A stretch of 64,000 nt of DNA, from NCBI RefSeq assembly GCF_042434915.1, contig NZ_CP170198.1, positions 1,798,001 to 1,862,000 of the forward strand, given 5' to 3'. The translations under genes and the position numbers were made by a program. This stretch comes from Aquimarina sp042434915 (GTDB taxonomy: Bacteria > Bacteroidota > Bacteroidia > Flavobacteriales > Flavobacteriaceae). The notes under the pieces were generated by a model. It made no database searches. It was not told the origin of the DNA and worked only from the letters and a program-made list of their open reading frames with translations. This document shows positions 39,358 through 46,476 of the stretch, in pieces; within the stretch, counting starts at the first letter, position 1, and every line of letters starts with the position of its first letter.

Positions 39358-41145
39358 TTAATGTGTCGCTTCACCTGCATTGTTAGGTAATCGAATATTC
39401 TCTACAATATCCTGCACATCTTGAGGAGGAGGAGATGTAAATGAAGAAACTGATAACGAAACAATAAAGTTTATAACCATTGCTACTGCTCCAAATCCCT
39501 CTGGAGAAATACCAAACCACCATTCGCTAGCTGGAGGCAAGGTTTCATCAAACCAACCTAATTTATATTTGATCATGTATAATAACATACAAAGAATCCC
39601 TACAACCATCCCGGCTATTGCTCCCTCTTTATTCATTCTTTTATAAAATATCCCTAAAACGATCGCAGGAAAGAAAGAGGCTGCGGCTAGACCAAATGCC
39701 AACGCTACTACAGCGGCAACAAACCCAGGAGGATTAATACCAAAATAACCTGCAACACATACTGCTGCAACAGCAGACAAGCGAGCTGCTATTAACTCTC
39801 CTTTTTCTGAAATACTTGGCTTAATCATTTTTTTAATTAAATCATGAGAAACTGATGAAGAAATTACTAAAAGAAGACCTGCAGCAGTAGACAATGCAGC
39901 TGCCAAACCTCCTGCAGCTACCAGCGCGATAACCCAATTTGGTAATTTAGCAATTTCTGGATTGGCTAATACCATAATATCTCTATCAACAAAAAGTTCA
40001 TTTTGATTTGATACATTGCTATTAGAAATCAAGCGTTCTCCATTAACACCTCTTTTCTTACCTTCAAAAATAGGTTTGTTTTTATTACCTTCTACAGCAC
40101 TTCCATTACGGTATTGAACTTTACCATCATTATTTTTATCTACCCATCCTAAAAGTCCCGTATCTTCCCAATTTTTAAACCAAGCTGGCAATTCTTGGTA
40201 TGCTTTATTATTTACCGATTCTATTAGATTTGTTTTTGCAAATACAGCTACAGCTGGTGCTGTTGTATATAGAATTGCGATTAAAAATAAGGCGTACCCC
40301 GCAGACTTTCTGGCATCTTTCACTCTTTTTACAGTAAAGAAACGTACAATTACATGTGGTAAACCCGCTGTTCCCACCATTAATGCCAAAGTAATAGCAA
40401 AAACATCTAAGATGGATTTTGATCCATCGGTATATGCCGAAAAGCCAAGTTCTGTACTTAAGCCATCTAATTTATCCAATAAATACACCCCTGAACCATC
40501 AGAAACAGTATCGCCAAACCCAAGCTGCGGAATAGGATTTCCTGTCATTTGAATAGAAATAAAAATAGCCGGAACCATAAAGGCAAAAATTAATACACAA
40601 TACTGGGCCACCTGCGTATAGGTAATGCCTTTCATACCTCCTAAAACTGCATAGAACAATACGATAATCATACCGATTATTACTCCAGTATTTATTTCTA
40701 CTTCTAGAAATCTAGAAAAAACTATCCCCACTCCTCGCATTTGTCCAGCTACATAGGTAAAAGAAACTAATAAGGCACAAAAAACAGCAACGGACCTTGC
40801 AGTTTTAGAATAATACCGATCTCCTATAAAATCTGGCACAGTAAATTTCCCAAATTTTCTTAGATATGGAGCTAACAGCAGTGCTAAGAGAACATAGCCA
40901 CCAGTCCATCCCATTAAGTATACTGCCCCATCATATCCTGCAAAGGCAATGATACCTGCCATAGATATAAAGGAAGCTGCACTCATCCAATCTGCTGCAG
41001 TAGCCATACCATTAGCTAAGGGTGAAACACCACCGCCTGCTACATAAAACTCTTTTGTAGATCCTGCTCTAGACCATATTGCTATACCAATGTATAGCGC
41101 AAAGGTTATTCCTACCAAGATATAAGTCCACATTTGAACATCCAT
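39358..41145 (-). CDS. sodium:solute symporter large subunit (VC_2705 subfamily, ActP-like)
   Basis: 595-residue inner-membrane symporter with ~13 membrane segments, probably importing acetate or a related carboxylate with sodium. Family markers are WSRAGSTKEFYVAGGGVSPL, NGMATAADWMSAASFISMAG, AGQMRGVGIVFSR and AAALSTAAGLLLVISSSVSHD. A hydrophilic insert (about residues 325-390) contains DKNNDGKVQYRN, which resembles an EF-hand loop but has Asn at position 12. The adjacent DUF4212 gene encodes the small subunit typical of this subfamily. Its start is 33 bp downstream of that gene. Confidence 0.93.
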   Translation of the reverse strand: MDVQMWTYILVGITFALYIGIAIWSRAGSTKEFYVAGGGVSPLANGMATAADWMSAASFISMAGIIAFAGYDGAVYLMGWTGGYVLLALLLAPYLRKFGKFTVPDFIGDRYYSKTARSVAVFCALLVSFTYVAGQMRGVGIVFSRFLEVEINTGVIIGMIIVLFYAVLGGMKGITYTQVAQYCVLIFAFMVPAIFISIQMTGNPIPQLGFGDTVSDGSGVYLLDKLDGLSTELGFSAYTDGSKSILDVFAITLALMVGTAGLPHVIVRFFTVKRVKDARKSAGYALFLIAILYTTAPAVAVFAKTNLIESVNNKAYQELPAWFKNWEDTGLLGWVDKNNDGKVQYRNGSAVEGNKNKPIFEGKKRGVNGERLISNSNVSNQNELFVDRDIMVLANPEIAKLPNWVIALVAAGGLAAALSTAAGLLLVISSSVSHDLIKKMIKPSISEKGELIAARLSAVAAVCVAGYFGINPPGFVAAVVALAFGLAAASFFPAIVLGIFYKRMNKEGAIAGMVVGILCMLLYMIKYKLGWFDETLPPASEWWFGISPEGFGAVAMVINFIVSLSVSSFTSPPPQDVQDIVENIRLPNNAGEATH

Positions 41146-41178
41146 AATATTATATTTTAGTTATTAGTTTATTATTTA

Positions 41179-41442
41179 TTAATCTTTATCATATCCATAT
41201 TTTTTATCAAGTTTATTCATCAAGCGAACGTAGATAAATATTAAAATGACAAAAACATAAATAGAACCTTGCTGTGCGAACCAAAAACCTAATCTAAAGC
41301 CTCCTAATCGAATTTCATTAAGTGCATCTTTAAATAAGATACCCGCACCATAGGAAACCAAGAACCAGATGATGAGTAAAATAAAGAGATATCTAACATT
41401 TTCTTTCCAATAGGCTGTAGCCTTTTTTTGTGATTCTGACAT
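41179..41442 (-). CDS. symporter small subunit, DUF4212
   Basis: 87 residues with two membrane helices (YLFILLIIWFLVSYGAGILF and QGSIYVFVILIFIYVRLMN) separated by FKDALNEIRLGGFRLGFWFA, the DUF4212 signature. This family is found almost only next to VC_2705-type symporters and is thought to be their small subunit. It is 11 bp after the porin gene and 33 bp before the large subunit, so co-expression is assured by position. Confidence 0.93.
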   Translation of the reverse strand: MSESQKKATAYWKENVRYLFILLIIWFLVSYGAGILFKDALNEIRLGGFRLGFWFAQQGSIYVFVILIFIYVRLMNKLDKKYGYDKD

Positions 41443-41453
41443 AATTAAATATT

Positions 41454-42689
41454 TTATAGGTAAATCATTGCTTGTAATGTTACTAATCCAGTGGCATCCC
41501 CTTCTCCATATTTAGTGTTTTTATATTCTAAGGTCAATTTTGAGTTATGACCATTCATATACATATTAGCTCCTACACCTAGAGTGGTAGCTGTATCATC
41601 AATAAGATCTATAGATCGTAAACTGAAGGAAGTATAGGGCTGAAATTTTATTTTTTTATCGGTAGCATTTGGCAAAACTACTCCCAAATGACCATAGACC
41701 ATGGATCCCGTTTCGTATGTCTGACCCAATGTATAATTGTCTCCGTAATTATTATTTTGATACGTAGCATACCCAGTAATGGCAGAACCTTTATCACCGA
41801 TAGGCGCATCGTAAAAAGCATCAATTGCAAAAATTGCTACATTTTCACCATTTAATGTCCCATCTACTTCAGCTGTAACCGCACCTTCTGGATGGTAGAA
41901 AAAACCAGCACCGAGAGAAAAAACTTTTTTTGTTCCCAAGTAAGAACCTACTTTATACGGAAGAAAATTAGATTCCTGATCCAAGAATTGATATTCAAAA
42001 TAACCAGCAAAATTTTTACCCGCATCTTTGGATCCTAGTAATCTTCTTCCAGCGTAAACGGGAGTCTCATTAGGTAATGGTATAGCTTGTTCTTGTAAGT
42101 TATTTGTGACGGCTTCATTTATTGCTAAACGATACTGTAACTTTCCAAAAGAGCCTTTAAAAAAGATACCAATATGCCTAGCAAATTGATCTGATAAACC
42201 AATAGTAGCCCATGATTGTCGATTGTTATCAAGAGTTAGCAGATTCAAAGTACCTTGATTATTTAATCTAGATATACCGTTCCAATAATGCAATCCTCCT
42301 CCAACAGCGTGCTTATCACCCAGACTATACTGAAGATAAACGTCGTGAAAAAAAAGTTGTGAACTATCTCCAAGGCCCGTAGGGCTTTGATTATTGGCAT
42401 TCAAGCTATTGAGTCCAAAGTGAGTTAAAATTAGAAAATCCTTATTAATTTGAGAATACATTAAAATACGTGCTCGACGAACACTAAAGTTTATATTACT
42501 AGCATCATCGGGAGCATCGTCGTTGTATTGTGTCCAAAATTGAGCCCAAGATAATATCCTAAAATATTTTGTCCCCTCGTCGTTTAATTTTACTTTAAGA
42601 CCTCCAGTATAATCCGCTGATCCTTGGGAAAAAGTGTGATGAGTAGTAAAGCAATAAAGAATAAGTAAAAAAATCAGATTTTTTTTCAT
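41454..42689 (-). CDS. outer-membrane porin-like protein
   Basis: 411 residues with signal peptide MKKNLIFLLILYCFTTHHTFSQ, then alternating beta strands rich in Tyr/Gly/Asn and a C-terminus ending in an aromatic-containing strand (LVTLQAMIYL). The overall pattern resembles OprO/OprP-like porins (SVRRARILMYSQINKDFLILTHFG). It is the first transport gene of the operon and would let the carboxylate cross the outer membrane. The substrate is inferred from context only. A 9-bp inverted repeat lies directly upstream of its ATG. Confidence 0.82.
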   Translation of the reverse strand: MKKNLIFLLILYCFTTHHTFSQGSADYTGGLKVKLNDEGTKYFRILSWAQFWTQYNDDAPDDASNINFSVRRARILMYSQINKDFLILTHFGLNSLNANNQSPTGLGDSSQLFFHDVYLQYSLGDKHAVGGGLHYWNGISRLNNQGTLNLLTLDNNRQSWATIGLSDQFARHIGIFFKGSFGKLQYRLAINEAVTNNLQEQAIPLPNETPVYAGRRLLGSKDAGKNFAGYFEYQFLDQESNFLPYKVGSYLGTKKVFSLGAGFFYHPEGAVTAEVDGTLNGENVAIFAIDAFYDAPIGDKGSAITGYATYQNNNYGDNYTLGQTYETGSMVYGHLGVVLPNATDKKIKFQPYTSFSLRSIDLIDDTATTLGVGANMYMNGHNSKLTLEYKNTKYGEGDATGLVTLQAMIYL

Positions 42690-42752
42690 GACTTTTAGTT
42701 TTTGATTTATAGTGTGAATTGAAAATCAGTATATAATACTTATCTAAAAGTC
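42690..42752 (-). promoter_or_regulatory. spaced inverted repeat upstream of the porin gene
   Basis: GACTTTTAG (42690-42698) and CTAAAAGTC (42744-42752) are exact inverted repeats 45 bp apart, the first directly abutting the ATG. They could form an RNA stem or be paired regulator sites. No clear TAnnTTTG box was found in this gap. Confidence 0.35.
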
Positions 42753-42807
42753 CTAATTTCTATATCTTAAAAAAAAATCAATATAGTTAAATGGTAATAT
42801 AGTATAG

Positions 42808-43227
42808 TTACTCTTTAAAACGTTCCCATTTTATAACCATAAACTTATCACCCAACTCGGTAACAATAACCCCTGCCCCCTTTAGGTTAGATGCCAAACT
42901 AAAAAAATTTGATAACTCTAAAGCACTCATAATTTTATAAGTAGGATGATAGTCTGAGTTATATGGTCTTTTAATTCCATATTTTTTAACCCAATTCATG
43001 ATACTAACATGTGAAACTCCTAAAATTCTTTCAATTTCTCGGTATGACAAACCTTCTAAATAAAGTTGTAGCGCTTTATTCACATAATATTCATCAATTC
43101 CTTTACCTAACTTATTAACAGTGAAATAGTAGTTACAAAGTTTACATTGGTATCGTTGTCGATCCTTTACGATGCCACTTTTAATATATTTTAACGAGTT
43201 ACAATTTGGACAGCTATTGATAGACAT
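42808..43227 (-). CDS. InsA-like zinc-ribbon/helix-turn-helix protein (possible domesticated IS1-type regulator)
   Basis: 139 residues. The N-terminal zinc ribbon has CPNC (6-9) and CKLC (28-31) spaced as in IS1 InsA. A helix-turn-helix follows (ALQLYLEGLSYREIERILGVSHVSIMNWVKKYG). The last ~50 residues form a short domain (MSALELSNFF, GVIVTELGDKFMVIKW) that is not part of InsA. No InsB catalytic DDE frame, frameshift site or terminal repeats are visible nearby, so this is not a working IS1. It sits 118 bp upstream of, and in the same direction as, the carboxylate operon. It may be a stand-alone DNA-binding regulator; that role is inferred. Confidence 0.75.
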   Translation of the reverse strand: MSINSCPNCNSLKYIKSGIVKDRQRYQCKLCNYYFTVNKLGKGIDEYYVNKALQLYLEGLSYREIERILGVSHVSIMNWVKKYGIKRPYNSDYHPTYKIMSALELSNFFSLASNLKGAGVIVTELGDKFMVIKWERFKE

Positions 43228-43608
43228 CTATACTATTTTTGCATAAATATACTTATTTAGCAATATATTTTTATTAAAAATATACATACTTTTTAATGAA
43301 ATCCTTAAAATATTAAAAGCTTTCATGTTATTTTAATTAAAGTTTAGAGAAAAATCACACTATATAAACATGATAGTATTTCAGAAATTGAGTTAATTTG
43401 TAGCAGTTTCAATACGGCTTAAGTTCAAATACTACTAGATAGATTTTTGCAATATTCTCATAGAGAAAAACGAGAGAAAATTCTTTTGCAGGAGTACCGA
43501 AATACAATTAGTAGTCTACGTTAAATTTATACTAAACTATAGCACTTTACTCATTTTTTAGAGAGATTCTATGGTAATTTGCATAAAAACTTACAAAAAA
43601 TAAAATTT
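43228..43608. other. intergenic region between the InsA-like gene and dps
   Basis: About 380 bp, very AT-rich, between divergent genes. On the minus strand TATATTTA lies about 20 bp before the InsA-like ATG (a weak -7 match). For the dps side only a near match, GTAATTTG at 43574-43581, was seen. Nothing coding is convincing. Confidence 0.35.
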
Positions 43609-44103
43609 ATGAATTATTTAAATTTAGATGCAGATAAAACTTCAGAAACGGTAAAAGAATTAAATACTCTTTTGGCAGACTATCATTTATACTATCAAAA
43701 ATTAAGAAATTTTCATTGGAATATTTTAGGGAAAAATTTCTTTGATCTTCATGTACAGTTTGAAGCTATGTATGATGATGCAAAACTAAAAGTTGACGAA
43801 ATTGCAGAGCGTATACTTACTTTACGATATCAACCAGTGAGTAACTATTCTGATTACATTAAACAATCAAACTTAAAAGAATCAAGCTCTGACTTGAGTG
43901 ACGAAAAAATGATCTCTACCTTATTAGAGGATCACGGAACCATGCTTAAACAAATGAGTAAAGTTGTTAAAACCGCTGATAGTGCAAGTGATGAAGGAAC
44001 TATTGACTTGGTTGGAGCCTATATTAGAGAACTCGAAAAAACTAGTTGGATGCTAGATGCTTGGAGAATGAAGACGGGTGATTCTATGAAGGTTTCAAAA
44101 TAA
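43609..44103 (+). CDS. dps: Dps-family DNA-binding ferritin-like protein
   Basis: 164-residue mini-ferritin that stores iron, uses peroxide as oxidant and protects DNA in starvation or oxidative stress. The ferroxidase ligands are seen in NFHWNILGKNFFDLHVQFEAMYDD and the following DEIAERI (His, His, Asp, Asp/Glu pattern). The ATG at 43609 (MNYLNLDADK) is chosen; a longer frame from TTG 43579 adds residues atypical for Dps. It is the first gene of an operon with an MscS channel 9 bp downstream. Confidence 0.93.
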   Translation: MNYLNLDADKTSETVKELNTLLADYHLYYQKLRNFHWNILGKNFFDLHVQFEAMYDDAKLKVDEIAERILTLRYQPVSNYSDYIKQSNLKESSSDLSDEKMISTLLEDHGTMLKQMSKVVKTADSASDEGTIDLVGAYIRELEKTSWMLDAWRMKTGDSMKVSK

Positions 44104-44112
44104 ATTTACTAC

Positions 44113-45030
44113 ATGGCATTGCAAGAAGCTCAAAAAAGTACGTCAGCAACATTTAGGATTAGTGATTCAATAGAGAATTTAACCGATAAATTAGAAGGTT
44201 GGTTAGATGGCTTAATTCTCATTCTACCCAATTTAATATTGGCAATCTTAGTGTTTCTTTTATTTCTTCTTGCTGCCAAGTATCTGGGTAGGCTTTTAAG
44301 AAATGTAATTTTACAACGAATACGCCAAGAATCTATAAAAAGTATTACGATTAGAGTGATAAAAAGTATTGTCATTCTAATCGGCTTTTTTATCGCTTTG
44401 GGTTTATTAAATTTGGATAAGGTATTGACATCGGTCCTCGCGGGTGCAGGTGTCATAGGATTGGCAATAGGACTGGCTTTACAAGGTACGCTTAATAATA
44501 CTTTCTCGGGTGTAATTCTTAGCTTTTTACCAAGGATCGAATTGGGTGATTGGGTCGAAACGAATGGGTTTGCAGGCTTGGTAGAAGATATAAATTTGAG
44601 AAGTATTGTTATTAGACAAGCTGATAATAATTTTGTTATGATACCGAATGCAAAAATTATTGAAGAACCTTTTGTAAACTATTCACAAACTAATAGATCA
44701 CGAGTAACAATCTCATGTGGTGTCGGCTATGCTAGCGATTTAGAAAAAGTATCAGAGCTTACTAAAAAAACTATTGAAAAAAATTTTAAGCAAAATAACA
44801 AAGAGGAAGTAGAGTTTTTCTTTCAGGAATTTGGAGATAGTTCAATCAACTTTATTGTTAGATTTTGGACCAACGTTTTAAATAAGAAGGACATAATGGC
44901 CGCACAGCATACTGCAATAATCGCTCTTAAACAAGCATTTGATAAAGAAGGTATTACTATTCCTTTCCCAATTAGGACTATAGATTTTTCTAATAATCTC
45001 TCCCTTAGCAATAAAATAAATGAAAAGTAA
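44113..45030 (+). CDS. MscS-family small-conductance mechanosensitive channel
   Basis: 305-residue channel of classical MscS size. Three N-terminal membrane helices are present; the third is the pore helix VLAGAGVIGLAIGLALQGTL. The beta-domain (IELGDWVETNGFAGLVEDINLRSIVI) and the alpha/beta C-terminal domain follow. It is the second MscS in this window. Position 9 bp behind dps suggests joint induction in stationary phase or osmotic stress (inference). Its 3' end overlaps the next gene by 11 bp. Confidence 0.93.
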   Translation: MALQEAQKSTSATFRISDSIENLTDKLEGWLDGLILILPNLILAILVFLLFLLAAKYLGRLLRNVILQRIRQESIKSITIRVIKSIVILIGFFIALGLLNLDKVLTSVLAGAGVIGLAIGLALQGTLNNTFSGVILSFLPRIELGDWVETNGFAGLVEDINLRSIVIRQADNNFVMIPNAKIIEEPFVNYSQTNRSRVTISCGVGYASDLEKVSELTKKTIEKNFKQNNKEEVEFFFQEFGDSSINFIVRFWTNVLNKKDIMAAQHTAIIALKQAFDKEGITIPFPIRTIDFSNNLSLSNKINEK

Positions 45031-45898
45031 TATGATTTTCAAACTTAAGGTAACAATATTTTTTATTCTAACTTCTATTACTGGTAGTTGTCAAAAATAT
45101 GGCGACCTAGTAAAAGTTAATCAACTTTCTACAAGTATTCAAGAAATTTCTGGAATTGCAAAAATTAGTCAGGATCAACTAATCTATGCAATAAATGATT
45201 CTGGTAACGATAATATTTTATATGGTCTTGATGCAACAGGTACAATTGTCAAAGAAATCAAATTAACTAATACAACAAATATTGATTGGGAAGCAATGGC
45301 ATCTGACAAAGATGGGAATGTATATGTTGGTGATTTTGGAAATAACAAGAACGATCGAAAAGACTTAGTTATCTACAAAGTATCAGAAGTATTTGCTAAA
45401 AAAACTGGCAATGCAACTGCTATAAAGACAACTTTTGTATTTGAGGATCAAGAAAAGTTTCCTCCAAAAAAAGAAAAACGAAATTTTGATGTAGAAGCAT
45501 TTATTTATCTCAATAACAACTTTTACCTTTTTACTAAAAATCGAGCTAAAAAGTTTGACGGAGTTACTAAGTTGTATAAAATTCCTGCAGCTCCAGGTGA
45601 TTATGTGGCTAAGTTAATTGGTTCTTACGAAACCTGTAATGATGACAATGATTGTTTTGTTACAGGAGCCGCGATCAATACTGAAAACGATAAGATAGTT
45701 CTTCTAACTTATGACAAGTTATTCATATTTAAAAATTTTAAAAATGATAATTTTTTTGAAGGTGACGTCGAAAAAATCCAATTAGAACATCGATCGCAAA
45801 AAGAAGGAGTTTGCTTTAAAAATAAAAACACTTTATTTATTATAGATGAAGGACGCGGTCAATCTGGTGGTAATTTATACGAATACCCTCTTAAATAA
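45020..45898 (+). CDS. putative lipoprotein with beta-propeller-like repeats
   Basis: 292 residues. A lipoprotein signal ends at Cys in LTSITGSCQKYG. The mature part has repeating strands such as ISGIAKISQDQLIYAINDSG, AMASDKDGNVYVGDFGNN and KIYK-type segments, which suggest a six-bladed propeller like SdiA-regulated or NHL proteins. No catalytic motif was seen. ATG 45020 overlaps the MscS gene; ATG 45032 just after its stop is an equally good start. It is the third gene of the dps operon. Function is unknown. Confidence 0.78.
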   Translation: MKSNMIFKLKVTIFFILTSITGSCQKYGDLVKVNQLSTSIQEISGIAKISQDQLIYAINDSGNDNILYGLDATGTIVKEIKLTNTTNIDWEAMASDKDGNVYVGDFGNNKNDRKDLVIYKVSEVFAKKTGNATAIKTTFVFEDQEKFPPKKEKRNFDVEAFIYLNNNFYLFTKNRAKKFDGVTKLYKIPAAPGDYVAKLIGSYETCNDDNDCFVTGAAINTENDKIVLLTYDKLFIFKNFKNDNFFEGDVEKIQLEHRSQKEGVCFKNKNTLFIIDEGRGQSGGNLYEYPLK

Positions 45899-45913
45899 AA
45901 TTATAGTTTTTTA

Positions 45914-46471
45914 TTACTCCTTAGCTTCAGTACTGTCTACATTTTTGATCCAATCTTCATGTAGAATTGCATAATCAAATCCATCAGACCATCCAGATTT
46001 TAACGGAAGTACTTTTCTTTTTTTTCCTTCTCTCAAGAATCCCGACTTTTCTAATACTCGTATTGAGCTAAGGTTGTCACAGGCACAACCAGCTTCAATA
46101 CGATGCAATTTAAGTTCTTTAAAACCAAATTTTACTATTTCTTTGGTTACTTCAGTTCCAAATCCTTTATTCCATTGTTCTGGCATTAATTTATACCATA
46201 CTTCTCCTCTACTATATTTTAAATTCCCCAGTTGCAAACCAATAATTCCGATATATTCATTAGTGACTTTGTCCTCAATCACAAACCCATAGAATATTTG
46301 GGCATTCATATTTTCTATCCATTTTGAAAGAATTCTCGCTGTAGTATGTATCGACTCGGGGATACCTAGTGTATTATACTGGTCTACTTCTTCTAGGATA
46401 TGCAATTTATGAATGGCATGTAAATCTTTAGATTCCATTGGCCGTAAAGTACATCGCTTAGTATTTAGCAT
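45914..46471 (-). CDS. GNAT acetyltransferase, RimJ/RimL type
   Basis: 185-residue acetyl-CoA-dependent N-acetyltransferase. The family pattern is clear: TKRCTLRPMESKDLHAIHKL at the start, EYIGIIGLQLG, then VWYKLMPEQWNKGFGTEVTKEIVKFGF with the CoA loop (QWNKGFGTE), and the C-terminal IRVLEKSGFLREG. The substrate may be a protein N-terminus or a small amine. The start is the ATG at 46471, 5 bp after the upstream stop; a TTG at 46480 that would overlap by 4 bp is less likely. It is probably co-transcribed with the large phosphoesterase-barrel gene. Confidence 0.88.
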   Translation of the reverse strand: MLNTKRCTLRPMESKDLHAIHKLHILEEVDQYNTLGIPESIHTTARILSKWIENMNAQIFYGFVIEDKVTNEYIGIIGLQLGNLKYSRGEVWYKLMPEQWNKGFGTEVTKEIVKFGFKELKLHRIEAGCACDNLSSIRVLEKSGFLREGKKRKVLPLKSGWSDGFDYAILHEDWIKNVDSTEAKE

Positions 46472-46476
46472 TTTGA

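Noticed and set aside
42808..43227. An intact IS1 insertion sequence
   Set aside because: Only an InsA-like part is present; no catalytic InsB, no frameshift site, no terminal inverted repeats or target duplication seen.
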